Positions 22,355 through 34,869 of a stretch of 64,000 bases of DNA are shown here, piece by piece. Source of the DNA: Ursus arctos (lineage: Eukaryota > Chordata > Mammalia > Carnivora > Ursidae); NCBI RefSeq assembly GCF_023065955.2, contig NW_026622874.1:6988001-7052000 (forward strand). The letters are read 5' to 3'. The notes under the pieces were generated by a model. That model made no database searches. It saw only the letters and a program-made list of their open reading frames with translations, and was not told the origin of the DNA. The position numbers and the translations under genes were made by a program. Position 1 is the first letter of the stretch. Every line of letters begins with the position of its first letter.

Positions 22355-23600
22355 CGTGAACAGGAGGAGGCTTCAGGCTGCCCAGGATTTGGAAAAGCTG
22401 GAGTGAGAAATGAGCAAGGAAGCAGACCAGAAACTTAAAGACAGCTTGTCAGCAGAGCCGAAGGCCCAGTTGAAGTTGGAGGTCCTACTCCCAGAAGAGC
22501 CGTAATCTGCACATTTTGGGGTCTGTTTCCAGCACCTTCCAGAGGCCTGGGTCTTGTAGTGGAACAGACAGGTAGTAGGGATTTGTAGGGTACATGCAGC
22601 AGAAGGACAAGGGGACAGAAACGTTGAAGGCACTGGCAAGAGCGTGGTTGAAGGGATAAATCACGGGACCCAGGCTAGATAGGTGGGTATTTAATTGGGT
22701 TAAGAGAGGTTAAGGGAGCCGGTGTCGAGGACGTCTGAAGCTTATATACTAGGGAGGAGGATCTGAAGTTATGGTTGGGGATTTCAGAGGAGCTATAGTT
22801 CCTGGTGAAGCTGACCGGTCCACTCTTTATTAACGTCACTTACGAGTAAGGCAGAGGACGGGACGAAGAATAAGACCAAGAGCCAGGGGCCCAGTTAGTG
22901 AGAATGGGGTGTAGGAGCCATGGAGAACAGCAGTGAGGGGCCGAGAGGGAAGAGTCGGGATGAATGACCCTCTGGAAGGAGTGATTTTTGCCCAAAGGCG
23001 AGGACAGTAGCACTTGAGACGGTGCCACATTTGCCTTCTGTCACAATGAGGAACATTCCAGATGTTCGGTGCCTACCCAGGGCAAGTGCAAGGCCAACCT
23101 CATCCCTGCCTCCAAGAGACCACAGCTTCGAGAGCAGGGATTGCCGTGGTGAGGGGGGTCCCTGCACCCCTGAGCTCAGCCCAGCTGCAGCCCCCGAAGA
23201 CAGAGAAACCAGGGTGCACGCGTGCACACACACACACACACACACACACACTCATTTGGACATTAAAACAACCCTGGAAGAGTGGTCCTCAAGCCCTTAT
23301 CACAATTCTGAAAATTGGAAAAGCTCACAAAAACAAAAATATCTTAGTAACTCTGTTGGTAGAAAACTTGACCTGACCTCTTGGGAGGTGGTTTGGAGTC
23401 TTTATTTGTCCCACTCGGTGTGTTTGAGGACAGGGTGGAGCCGAGTCTCTGCGGGTGGCTTTACGTGGCATATGGCAGGTGCGCCGCCTTCCCTCTGTGT
23501 GGGGAAGCTGTGAATTCCCAAACACACGTAGCCGCAAGGGTTTTGGACAAGGGATTATGGATCTGCACAACTCTCCTTTCTAGGTGATGAAGACACCAAG
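22355..23600. other. Non-coding, purine-rich then unique
   Basis: The first half continues the L2-like antisense sequence. The second half holds a (CA)n microsatellite and unique DNA. No exon was recognised. Confidence 0.4.
23224..23251. repeat. (CA)n microsatellite
   Basis: Uninterrupted CA dinucleotides, about 14 units. Confidence 0.95.
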
Positions 23601-23605
23601 TTTGA

Positions 23606-23712
23606 GGGGAGCCCGGCCGGCTTAGTCGGGAGAGCTTGTGACTCTCCATTGGGGGTTGGGGGGCTGGGTGTAGAGAAGACTTAAAAAATAAAATCTTAAA
23701 AAAAAAAAAAGA
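23606..23712 (+). mobile_element. Can-SINE, old short type
   Basis: Head-only sense copy 'GGGGAGCCCGGCCGGCTTAG' ending in an A-rich tail, followed by an AAAG-rich stretch. Confidence 0.82.
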
Positions 23713-25928
23713 ACAGAAAGGAAAGACAGAAAGAAAAGAAAGAAGCCAAGTCCGAGATCAAATTATACCCTACGGATTGGCAAAGGACTTCGCCTTCAAT
23801 GGCCAGCAAGTGGCAAGCCAGCAGGTGTGTTAATTACTACCGGAAGTGGTATGATTAATTTTGGCTTTCAGAAATTGCAACTGGGGGCAATAGGGGAGCT
23901 GGGTTGGTGGAGCCAAGCCTGGGCGCAAGGTTGAAACCAAAGTCTTTATCCTTTGGCCTGCCTCGATTGCTGTCCTGTCCTCGGGGTCTCCCCCCCCTTC
24001 CCCCATCGATCCCATTGGCAACAGAGCTCTGGCCACCCTTCAGCCTGAGCTGGTTCCCACTGATCTTCATGTCACCCTTCCCTCGGATGACTCTCAATCC
24101 TTTCTTGACTAGATTACTCAGCTGCACTTGAAGCCACTGGGCACCCTGTCATCCTGAAAACTTCCCAGGCCCCTGGCTTGTCTGACCTCATTGTCCCTTG
24201 CCCTCTTCTCCCCATGTGGCTTTATTGCTCTGGCTCAGTGCTGGCCCCCAGGGCCCCCAGCAGCAGTCAGGAGGTACCAGACTTCGAGCTCACACCCCCT
24301 GTAGTTCGTCCCAGGGCCATGCTGTGCCACTCCCGGATATCGGCTCAGGGCCACCTTCCTCCCTGAGCCTGATTCCTGTATCCAAATGCCTGCCACTCCA
24401 GTTCCATCTGGGAAGATGAATGTAACTTCTCGGCAAACCGAAGCAATGAATAAGCGACACGTGTGATGCCTTCTTTTTCACTTACAATAATACCATCGCT
24501 ATTGGCAAATTAAGCCACTCCCATCGTGTGTTTGACTGCCAGGAATTGAGTACCTGTACCTTACAGACCAGTTGTTGGACTGGACAAAGTACTTACAAGC
24601 TAATGGGGTCAGGGCAGAAATAGTAAGGCAAATTCACGAATCCCTGTAATCGAAGAGAGGAGGGTGTCGCGGGGAAGGAGAAAGCAGTCTGACCCACAGT
24701 GTGTGTGCTTTCCCTTCCCTGATCTTTCCCCAAAGGAGAAAGTTTTTACTGTTTTTAAAATAGAAATTCTCCTGCTTGAAGCCTTTTGTTCCTCTTGGTT
24801 TTCCTCGGGTGACTCCCAAGTGTGGTCAGCTCCGCAGAGGTTCTAGTTCACGAGCAGGTGGAAGTTCTTCCGGAGAATCTTCTATCGATCCTTGCAGTAA
24901 CAGTCCGCGGTGCTGCCGGATTGCTTGCCAGTGACTCTGGGTCGCCTCGGTTTTCAGGCAGTATTCACGGGACTCAAAGCAGCTGCTGTTCCTTGCGTAC
25001 CTTCCTGGGTGACGCAGAGTCAAAGGAAAGCAGTCAGGGCGAGAAACCGGTTAGGCCAGGAGCTGTGTCCAGAACGGGGAAGGAAGGAGCCCCAGGGTGG
25101 CTGGCTTTGGATGGCCTCCGTGTCCAGCAGGGGGCAGTGGTGTGCAGACAGTCACAGGGAGACGTCTCTGCAGGGAGTTCCCCTGTCCAGGGAGCCAGCC
25201 CGACTCCCAGCGTCGTGGGGGAAGCGGTGGGTGCCTTCCGTTACGTGTTTCTCAAATCAGCACTTCCTTTCCGGAGACAGCCTGGGCGGGCGCTTAAGTC
25301 CTCGCCAGGAACTCCCAACCCAATCGAATTCATTAAGGACGCACTGAGCACCTCTCCCCTGCGGCAGTGAACGCAGAGCTGAGTGCCAGAGGCTTGCACC
25401 CTCCCGAGAGCAGAGGGATGGGGTAAGGGGAGTTGAAAATCAGAGTTGAAGGCAACACGGAAGGGGCCTTTCTGGAGCACCAGCCACCACCATGACCGCG
25501 ACCAGTAGGCGCACTCTAGTGTTCCCGCCCCTCCCAGGGGCGTGGGGACGGCACGGTCAGAGGTCCAGACGGAACAATAGAAGGTGTGACTGTATAAAAT
25601 GCCAAAAGCTCATCTTCCGGACGTGTCCCTGGGAGTAGCCCAGGGCTGCCCCAGGGGCTCACGTTCAGCACTCCCTGAGCCTGTGGTCGGAAGCCCTGGG
25701 AGCTGCCCGGGGACAGTAGGATTACCTAGAGGCTGGGAGGAGCAAAGGTAGAAAAGTTGCTCTAAGAAACTGAGCTCCTTCCCAGGAGCCAGGCTAAAGG
25801 GGGGCTCAGACCACAGAAGGTGTGAGAACCAGGGTAAGGCACCCCCAGGTGCGTCTCAGACTCCTGGAGGCTGTCTCCGGCTGTCCCGGGTGCATCCCAT
25901 TTCAAGAATGCTGACATTGCCTTCCATT
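23713..25928. other. Intergenic, no gene recognised
   Basis: GC-moderate sequence. Several overlapping open frames (for example 24822-25370) lack similarity to anything I know, lack splice context and occur on both strands, so I treat them as chance. A weak L2-like patch lies near 25325-25420. Confidence 0.4.
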
Positions 25929-25948
25929 GGGCAGGTAATAATCTCTTT

Positions 25949-26045
25949 GTTTTTAAGTAGGCTCCACGCCCAGCGTGGGGCTTGAACTCACTACCCTGAG
26001 ATCAAGGGAAGAATGCTCTACCGACCGAGCCAGCCAGGTGCTCCT
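25949..26045 (-). mobile_element. Can-SINE, old short type with 20-bp TSD
   Basis: Complement head-only copy ending 'GCCAGCCAGGTGCTCC'. TSD GGGCAGGTAATRATCTCTTT at 25929-25948 and 26046-26065, one mismatch. Confidence 0.93.
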
Positions 26046-26065
26046 GGGCAGGTAATGATCTCTTT

Positions 26066-29000
26066 CAGGTGAAACCGATTTAAGCAGAATGAAAACATCT
26101 CACAAACAACAGGGGAGAAAAGCTCCCCTCCCCCACCCCTGGGGTGTTGAGAGGCAATGATTGAGCCTTGGGGGTGGGAAAGACCACCCTCAATGTTGCC
26201 TTCTCTGGGGGAAGCTGGGTCAGGCCAGGTCAGACCTGCCCAAGCCCTGTGCAGGCTGTTCTAGAGACCAGAGGCCAAAGGGCGGGGGTCCTCAAATCCC
26301 CAGGCTCCTGGCTTGTCAGTTGCATCTGAAATTGGTTGGAATGAAATGTAAACCCAAGTAGCCAAGAAGAAAAGTTCAGAACTTTACCCCTGTGTGCTCC
26401 CCTCCCTGGCCCGGGTCCCATCACGGCTTAGGTTCCCCTGCACTGCCCACAGGCCCCAGAGAATGGCCCCATTGTCCAGGAGACAAACCGAAATAGCAGC
26501 ATCTTCTGTTCTCTGCCTTAGGGAGATTCACTTGAAACCCCGAAGTCCCAGATGTGGGGGACAATGGAGGTTGTTGTTGCAAATTAGTAAGCCTGGAACA
26601 GATGAGAGGCAGGTATTGGGAAAGCAGCCAGTGTGGTGGGCTGGGCTGCTGGGAGAGCCAGTGCATTAACCCAATTAGCAAGCACTGGCAGGAGTTCTGT
26701 TAATCACCAAAGAAGTGCGGTGGGTAAAGGGGACAACCAGCTGGTGGGGGGTGGGGGGCCCTGGGAGGCCAGGAGGGGAACCGGCGCTGGGAAGAAAGGA
26801 CGGGAGTTATTTCTAGGCTGGTAAATGTTATTTTTATCATTTTTTAAATGTTCTGGGTTTTTTTTTCTAACCATGCCCTGGAGCACTTGCATGAACTGTG
26901 TTTGCATTAATTAATAAATCAGATGACATCTCCACTCGGCTGCGGGCTGTGCTTCTGTCCTCAGTCTTTCAGTCCGGTCAAGCCACACTCCTGAGCACCT
27001 ACCTGGTATTCGCTTGGGTTTTGTGAGGTGGGGGTTGGGCCCAGTATGGAGACGGCAGCATCTGGGCCCAGGGCTCGCTGTAATGAGCAGGGTGTGCCAT
27101 CAAGTCACACAGTTGGGCTGAGCCGGCGCAGCACGGGTTCACGGGGCAAGGGGTCAGGAAAAGCCACACAGGGGCGCTGGATTTGGAGGACAAAGGTCAC
27201 ATTATGATAGACGGAAGGGCCAGGCTTTTGGATGCAGAGGGTGTGAGCAAAGGCGCAGAGACAAACTTTCGGGGAGCAGGTGCAGCCCTCCCCCAGGGGG
27301 AGGTCAGGGTAGCTGGAGTTTGGTGAGCTCAGTAGCAGAGTCGCCCAGAATGGCCTCTTGGGAGAGAGTGTGCTGAAGGGGGCAGAGATCACCAGAGTCG
27401 TGGGGGGCAACGTGCTCCCATCCCACCACACCCCTTCTTGACTGTCTTGTTTAGAGGAGCTCTGTGTGGGGCTGCGGGAAAGCAGGGCGCTGATAACCCA
27501 GCCTTCACCGCAGTGAGGAAGGGAGAAAGGGACACCTGCCGAGGCCAGAGCTCTGGAGGGACAGCTGGAGAAGATAAGCCCAGGCCCAGGGGATGTCATG
27601 ACTGCCCTGTCCCCTTCCCCATGCAGACCCGAGAGCCTTGTCCCACAGCCCCCTGCTCTCCCTCCGGCACGCTCGGCTCCTCCTTAGACGCTCTCACTGC
27701 TTCCCACCTCTCCCAGCCTTCCAGTCACCGCCAAAGAGGAAAGGAATAAAGTGTGCAAAGTGGGCGTTGTTTGTCCCCTGCGTGTGACCGGGTGCAAGGC
27801 GGGGGTGTCCAGTCGCTCAGGCTCCTGTTAAGCTTGGCTGGCCTTGATGGTCTGTCTTCAAGACGCAGGGGCTGGCCTTCGTAACCAAATACCTGAGACA
27901 GCCCCGCACAGTCGGTGTTTGCCGGTGACCAGCATGATGACATATGGGGAAATTACTCCCCACCACAGTTTGTAGGAAGACATTCTTTTCTAATCACTGG
28001 CCAGTGGGATTTCTGTATCCCCAGAGACCTCTCGGGCGTGCGTGCCGGGACGGGTGAGCTGTTGCCTGCATGGGTCGGGGCTGGGAAGCATGTCCGTCTT
28101 GGCTTCTAGACCTCCTTTCTTCTGGGGATGAGTCACCAGCACCTCCCGGGCGTAGCCTCCCTCCTTTCATTGGGGTTTGAAGGCTCCCAGTCTGCTGGCG
28201 GGACCTGTGTCCCTCCACACAGGGCCGGGATGGCATCTGCATGGAAGTGGCAGGTCCCCTAGGGCTGTCACACCCATGTGCACGATACCCCCTGTTCTCC
28301 AGGCCTTGGCCCTAAGTCACTCCTGCTTCTTGTCTGGTTTCAGAACTGCCCAGCGATGGGCAACTGGTCCGGGTCCCCTAGGCTGCAGGGCTGGGTGCTG
28401 AGGGGACAGCCACCTTCTCCCCCACTCCCTGCTCTCACAAGCCTCTCCGTGGCCCCTGAGGCCACTGGGGTTGGAGGCTGACTCATTGCGCCAGTCGTTA
28501 GAGGTGGGACAACTGCTTCGGAAGGGCAAGGAAATGTGGCCAGGCTCGGAGAGCTTCCCAGCATCTCCTCGGGAGCCCTGGCCCATCTCCCAACCGTGCT
28601 GGTCCCCGGGGCCCAGGCCAGCCCTAGGCAAGCCCTGACCAGGGCAAGCACAAACAGGCCTCTGAAAGCCTCCTCCCTTCCTGGGCCAGGGGTGCCGCTG
28701 GGGCAAGTGGCCATCATCGCTGCTGTGTCATTTTCTGCCGTGGTCCCGGGGGGCCGGCACCCCCATCTCTCCTGGGGCCAGATGCAGAGGCCACGGGTCT
28801 CCAGGGAGAGGGCTGCTCTGAAGCCGGCGGCGCGGAAGCCCTCTGGCCTGTCCCGGTGTCGGGAAAACCTCACAGCTGCTCTGGGCCGGCAGGGCCTTCT
28901 CCTGCTGACTTGGGGCCTTTTGGATCAGGGTGTTGGTGAAGCAGTTTTGGCAAGAGCCTTGGCGGCCGCTGCCAGGAAGAGGCTGAAGGGAGATAATTAG

Positions 29001-29728
29001 ACCTGGTAATTGGTTGGCTTTTTGCTTTCTTAGAGGCAGTGGTGACTGTGGCCGAGAGGGGAACACACAGAAGAAAGTTGTTCTCGGGGACCAAGGCTGA
29101 GCCGTCCCAGTCCGGGCCCGCCGTCCTCTCCCGTCTTGCCTGGCGCGTGTGGCTGGCTGTCTGGGTCCTCTGCACCCCGTGCCCCGCCCCCGCCCCGGTC
29201 CGTGCTCACCGTGTCCTGGCCAAGCCCGGGACCAGATGGCTGAGCACCTGGAATCTGAGGGTGCTCTTTAGCTGGACTTCCCCCACTTGGGCTCCTCCAA
29301 GAGGAGCTTCGGCGGCTCCTGCGACAGAGGCCTTCGGTGCGGGCTTCTGTTTCTGGGCAGAGTTGACTCATCATTTCCCCCAGAGAAGTTGGCTCGCTGG
29401 GCTGTTTCCAGGCGCCCGTCCCTCCAGACCAGATGGCTCATATTAGATCTCAGTGTGCAACTTGCTGCCCTTCGTGGGCACACGTTCTGGACTTGTCCCA
29501 ACCTGAGCAACTCATTCATGAGAACGTTCTGGGAAGTCCTCACCATTTGATTCCACCTCATCACGTCAGCACAGAAGCTGCGAGTCCCATTTCCAGCTTT
29601 CGGGGGGAGCCCATCGATTCTAGGCCCAGACACCGAAGTGTGTAGTCCTGGGGACCGAAGTCGGACCTCGGGCTGGGGCGCCGGGAGCTGGTACTGCCTT
29701 CAGAGGGGCTGGTCCCCCAAAGTCCATC
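26066..29728. other. Intergenic, GC-rich, no gene recognised
   Basis: Many GC-driven open frames on both strands, none recognisable. Repeat-poor for 3.6 kb. It contains AT-rich islands with homeodomain-like TAAT cores near 26650-26710, 26860-26935 and 28990-29035, which could be conserved regulatory DNA. Confidence 0.4.
26657..26689. repeat. 8-bp inverted repeat flanking TAA/AATTAG motifs
   Basis: GCCAGTGC at 26657-26664 and its exact complement GCACTGGC at 26682-26689 flank a 17-base loop with 'ATTAACCCAATTAG'. A weak hairpin or a paired binding site; it may be chance. Confidence 0.5.
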
Positions 29729-29744
29729 AGAGGATGGACCGTTT

Positions 29745-29872
29745 GGGTTTTTTTTTTAAGACTCCATGCTGAACGTGGAGCCCCGTGCAGGGCTCGATCT
29801 CACGAGCCCCAAATCACGACCTGAGCCGAAACCAAAAGTCGGAGGCTTAGCTGACTGCGCCACTCAGGCTCC
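29745..29872 (-). mobile_element. Can-SINE, older type
   Basis: Complement orientation. TSD AGAGGATGGAYYGTTT-type at 29729-29744 and 29873-29888, one mismatch. Confidence 0.92.
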
Positions 29873-29888
29873 AGAGGATGGACTGTTT

Positions 29889-31649
29889 TGTGGCTGTTTA
29901 GTGTCTTAGGAAAAGCAGAGCAAGGAGTTCCTGCCCAGCTACGGGCTTCCTGTGGCCTCCCTCCTTCCCAGCTGCCTGGGGCTGACTCCGTAGACAGCTG
30001 TTGAGCACATACTGGGTGCTGGATGCGGTGCCTTCGAGGGACTCCCTGACTGGTATCTGAGGCGGGGGGCCACTCAGGACCACAGCACCCACCCAGCGGA
30101 CCTGGGAGCTGGACGGCCCCTGCGCCCTTCAGAGAAATCACTTGGCCCCCACGGGCATCCGTTTCCGCCTGCGTAGAATGAGAGCAGGCTACCTTCCTTC
30201 GTGCTTCGTGAGGACTGGGCTGGCTCACCGATCCGAAGTGTCCCCAGCGCGGCCAGGAGCTGCGAGGATGGTGCACAGTTGAGTTTAGGAGGACGGATGG
30301 GATGAAGGGCTTGAGAGGCGTCCCAGAATCCCGGGGCTGGACGTGCATGGCCAGGAGCACTGTGTCTGAGTCTAGGGTCCCCTCTGTGCATACGACAGCC
30401 TTGGCTGGTTCCTTTCTCAAGTGGGGATCGTATTTTCCCTTCCAACCTCATCGGGAGAAAGGAAGAGAAAGCAACACCTGCATCTGCTGTGTTCCAGACA
30501 CAGCTGTGGTCTGAGGATTAGGAAAGAACGTATGTAAAAAGTGTTCATATTAAAAAAAAATCACTGGTCACCTGCGCAGCGCAACCCCCGGCTACCTGTG
30601 ACTTTCCACTCTGCCACGTGCCCCTGGCCACCGTCAGCCGAGCAGGGATGATGGAGGCGGGTGCTCTGGTCTGGGCTTCAGGCTCGCAGGTGCCCCTGGG
30701 GAGCTGCTCTGCCTCCATGGGTTCATCGCATTTCCATGTTATTTCGGTCCAGATTACTAAAGCCTCTTGCCCCCATGGGAGGCTGGCGATTTCCTCAGAG
30801 GAGGGTCTGGGAGCCCCAAGGAGCATGGGGAGTCCTGCTGAGCCTTTTGGGGGAGGAGACTCAGGAAGGAGGTGCTCGGAGGGATTGAGCGAGCGCTCCA
30901 CAGGGCACCTTCCAGTCCTGGCAGCCCCTCGGTGTGGCAGCCCCCGTGCACACGGAGGCCTGTAGGAGGTTCCCACGGGGCGGGGTGGCCCCAGCATCAG
31001 CTGGTGCTTTTTCACCCTTGCGTGCTGCCTTTGCACGTCCTGGAGACGCTTCTTGGCACCGTCTGGAGCTTGCCGCCGAGATTCCAGGCCAGGCGGCCTG
31101 GCAACGGTGTGGGGGAGGAGGAAGTCTGCTGCCGAGCCTGTTCGGGAGACGGGCCAGCGCTAACGGGTTTACCATCCGCCGCCCCGAGGTCGGCCGGGAC
31201 GTTGTGAAATGACATTTCAAGGACCCCACCGCAGAGGGTCAGAGAGTGTGTGGGTGGACTTGGCGGCGGGCGAGGACCCTTGGGGAAGTCGATCCATTGC
31301 GCCGGCGCTGGGTTAGTCTCCTTGTACAACAGAAGCTCTGGCCAGCCCGGCCCTGGGCAGTGTGGACAGGACAGAGGGTCCCCTGACAGGACGGCGGGGG
31401 TGGTGAGGGCTCGGACCCACCCCTGGGGTCAAAAAGTGAATCCCTGCTCTCTTGTCAGCCTCTCCCAGGCCTCTAAACCCCCTCCAATGGGTGCAGGCAA
31501 ACAACCTTGGCCTTGGGGTCCACACTCCCCATTTAGAGGCCCTGCCTGGCACTTGAACCAATCTGAGCCTCACTATTCTCTGCTCCTCTTGCAAAGTTCT
31601 TGTGGGTTGAAACAGTGCATGTGGAATTCTTTGTAAGCTGCAAAGTGGT
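29889..31649. other. Intergenic, no gene recognised
   Basis: Unique GC-moderate DNA with a diverged MIR-like patch near 30100-30260. Open frames overlap on both strands without recognisable products. Confidence 0.4.
30105..30260 (+). repeat. MIR-like fragment
   Basis: Diverged sense MIR core: a block like 'AGAAATCACTTGGCCC', 'CATCCGTTTCCGCCTGCGTAGAATG' and 'CGTGAGGACTGGG'. Confidence 0.45.
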
Positions 31650-31850
31650 GGGGCGCCTGGATGGCTCAGTCGGTTAAGCGTCTGCCTTCGGCTCAGGTCA
31701 TGATCCCGGAGTCCTGGGATCGAGCCCTATGTCAGGCTTCCTGCTCTGCGGGTAGCCTGCTTCTCCCTCCGCCTGCTCTGCCTGCCGCTCCCCTGCTTGT
31801 GCTGTCTCTCTCTCTGTCAAATAAAGAAATACAATCTTAAAAAAACAAAA
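31650..31850 (+). mobile_element. Can-SINE
   Basis: Full-length sense copy, head 'GGGGCGCCTGGATGGCTCAG', tail 'AAATAAAGAAATACAATC'. The TSD is unclear. Confidence 0.92.
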
Positions 31851-32629
31851 CAAAACTGTGAAGTGCTTTTTAAATGGAAGGAATTGCTCCCAGGCCCAGG
31901 ACTGAAGGCCCAGAGGGTAAGAGCTACTGCCTGCAGCCTTTGGGGCCTGACTCCGGCACCGGAGTCTAGCACGTCTCCTGCACTCGGAGAGGAGACTGTG
32001 TGGGAAACGAGCATCCCCCTTCTCCTTGGTGGCCTGGGGTCCCAGGGAAAAGGAGCTTGCAAAGGTCACAGAGCCAACTGGTTTTCCTGTCAGGAGGGTT
32101 AACCCTTGGTCTTAGGACAGCCCCGAGGCTTCCCAGTGCAGGTCCGGGGGAGGGGGGGCCTGTTTTCCGCAGGGTTTGTGTTTATAACACGATAGTGTCT
32201 TTACCTTTTATCTAGCAAGAGTGAGTAATCTATTTGGGATATTTAACCAAAACCAGACATTACCTCACTGGTGTCTTATCCAAAGCTGCTTCAGAGATCT
32301 GGGGTCTTTCCCGTGTTAGGCAGTATAGGGAGAACTGCACAGACTTTCTCCGAGTCAAGGGAATCACAGAACACACAGATTTGAGAAGCCCTATTCTAGT
32401 ATTTGTATTCAAGCCCTTTTTCCCCCTCCAGTAAACATCTGCTTTCTTCATTGTGAAAACTCAGCAGAGGGATTGAGCCCAGCCCACCCCACAGAGCCTG
32501 CAGACTCTCATCGGCTTCTCTGGCTCCCCTCTTCCCAGAGGGGTATGAAGAGTTTCCTGCCTGAGCTCACACCGGCCTCCCACACAGGCGTGGGAAAATA
32601 CTAGCAGCAGGCAGACCCTCTCCAAGGTC
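31851..32629. other. Intergenic, no gene recognised
   Basis: Unique sequence between two SINEs. No repeat family or exon was recognised. Confidence 0.4.
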
Positions 32630-32643
32630 GATGGCTACGTTCT

Positions 32644-32832
32644 TTTTTAAAGGATTTTATTTATTTGAGAGAGACAGAGAGAGAGCACGAGCAGGGTGAG
32701 AGGCAGAGAAAGAGGGAGAAGCAGACTCCCCGTTGAGCAGGGAGCCTGATGCGGGACTCGATTCCAGGACCCTGAGATCATGACCTGAGCTGAAGGCAGA
32801 CGCCTCACCGACTGAGCCACCCAGGTGCTCCT
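32644..32832 (-). mobile_element. Can-SINE
   Basis: Complement orientation. TSD GATGGCTACKTTCT at 32630-32643 and 32833-32846, one mismatch. Confidence 0.93.
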
Positions 32833-33242
32833 GATGGCTACTTTCTAACAGAAGTGTCAGAGAAGTAGTGACTCCAGTGGGCCACAGGTGGCTCCTGTGT
32901 CCCCCCAGGTGTAGAAAGGCTGCCGCTTCCTGGAAAAGGAGCCCCTGATGGATCAGAGGTGGAATCACCCCCGGTCGTCCTCACCTAGAAGGACAGCTCT
33001 CGTCACCCCAGGCCAGGCAATGGGACATCTGTGTCTGGCAGCAAAAAATGTGAAACCCAGAAACTCCCATGTATCCACAATCACTACGTACATAGTAGGT
33101 GATATGAGGAGTAAGCGTGAATTTTGATAGGTGTCATTGTGGCATAACTACAAAGTATCCTCTGAGCTACTGATGGTTACTGAAGTATGTGGGAGGGACA
33201 TGACCTACAGTCTGCGATGGGCCTTAAAATACCTTAGCAGTG

Positions 33243-33360
33243 GGGGTGCCCAGCCAGCCCAGTCGGAGGAGTGGGCAACTCTTGATCTTGGGGTCGTGAG
33301 TTCAAGCCCCACACTGAATGTAGAGATGACTTAAAAATAAAATCTTTAAAAATAATAAAA
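33243..33360 (+). mobile_element. Can-SINE, old short type
   Basis: Head-only sense copy 'GGGTGCCCAGCCAGCCCAG' with 'GTTCAAGCCCC' and an A-rich tail. Confidence 0.85.
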
Positions 33361-33700
33361 TATGTTAGAAATATAAGAAAGAAAAAAGAAGTAAAGCACG
33401 TGAGACAAAACCTTTTAACATTTGAGTCTGGGTAATGGATAATATGGTTTCATTTTACTGTTTTCTCAACTTGTGTGGTTGATTGAACATTTTCATAATT
33501 AGAAGAAAAATTAAAGACACTGTGAATAGTGTTAAAAGACAAGCCGCAGACGGGAGAAGATATTTAGAGCACATGTAACTGACAAGGGATTTCTACCCAA
33601 AATGTATAAACAACTCCCACAAATCAGTTAAAAAAGAAAAAAAATTAAAACCCTACCAACCACATAGGAAAAAAAGGCATAGACTAAAAGAAGCAATTTC

Positions 33701-33851
33701 AGGGACCCCTGGGTGGCTCAGTTGGTTAAGCATCTGACTCTTGATTTTGGCTCCAGTCCTGATCTCAGGATCGTCAGGTCGAGCCACACCTCCGGCTCCA
33801 TGCTGAGCATGGAGCCTGCTTCAGATTCTCCCTCTCCCACTGCCCCTCCCC

Positions 33852-33897
<46 letters not shown>

Positions 33898-33925
33898 AAA
33901 AGTAAACAAATAAATAAATAAACCA
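33701..33925 (+). mobile_element. Can-SINE with expanded (TC)n
   Basis: Sense copy inserted in the L1. Its CT-rich body has expanded to a pure (TC)n run at 33853-33894. Confidence 0.92.
33853..33894. repeat. (TC)n microsatellite inside a SINE
   Basis: About 20 TC units arising from the SINE's pyrimidine-rich body. Confidence 0.95.
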
Positions 33926-34185
33926 ATTTCATTCCCAGAAGGAGAAGCTTGAATGGCCAATGTCTACACTCCCAAGTGATCAGGAAAATGCAAAGTGGAG
34001 ATGAAGACAGTTATGCCTATCAGACTGGCAAGCATTTGAAAGTCCCCACATATCAAGTATTGGGGGAGACGTAGAGTTTAAAACATATTCTCAGAAAGCA
34101 ATTTGGCAATATCTGTTAGAAACATGTATCCCCTACGACCCAGGAGTCTACTTCTGAGCTGATATCCCCCAAAAAGTCTTGGGCA

Positions 34186-34284
34186 GGGGCACCTGGCTGG
34201 CTCAGTTGGAAGAGTGTGCAACTCTTGATCTCTGGGTTGTTTGAGCCCCACGTTGGGTATAGAGATTACTAAACATAAATAAAT
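34186..34284 (+). mobile_element. Can-SINE, old short type
   Basis: Head-only sense copy in the L1. TSD AAAGTCTTGGGC at 34173-34184 and 34285-34296. Confidence 0.92.
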
Positions 34285-34869
34285 AAAGTCTTGGGCTGGT
34301 GTACAACATAGATTTGGGCTCCACAAGTAGATACCCATTACTGTGCTGTTGATCATAGCTGAAACCCCCAAAATGGAGAAATAACTAATGACATGTTCAT
34401 ATAAGGACATACTATATAGAAGTTAAAATAATTACAATACATATTTATATATGTATAATTATGGATGAATTTCCAAAACATAATATGAATATTGAATGAA
34501 ATAAAGGAAAATTGCAAAGGGATATGTATGTTATTATACCATGTATATAAACAATTTAAAATCCCTACGTAATATTTTTAGGCTTCTATGTCGTAAGAGT
34601 ACAAAAATAATTGGAAGGGTCACAGTGTAACAGGAAGATAGAGCTTATCTCCAGGGAAGTAGAGGAGGGAATGGGAATGGCCTCAGTTTTATCTGTAATG
34701 TTTGTTCTTTCTTGAGGCAAAAATGTTTTTGAAAGTATTGGAGGCAAATATATGGAAAGAGTGACATTTGAATATCTGGGTGTTTATTATCAGACGTACC
34801 TTATATTGTGCTTTGTGGATATTGCGTTTTTTACAAACTGAAGACTCAAGACTTCAGGGGAGGAAGTCG

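Larger units (their letters stand above)
33420..34850 (+). mobile_element. L1 3' end (old subfamily), with two SINE insertions
   Basis: Sense L1: end of ORF2-type block 'GGGATTTCTACCCAAAATGTATAAACAACTCCC' (33588-33620), 3' UTR blocks at 33950-34100, 34300-34420 and 34560-34730 ('CTCCAGGGAAGTAGAGGAGGG'). Frames are broken. It is interrupted by SINEs at 33701-33925 and 34186-34284. Confidence 0.85.

Noticed and set aside
24822..25370. 182-codon plus-strand frame
   Set aside because: No similarity to a known family, overlapped by open frames in other phases and on the other strand, and no exon signals.
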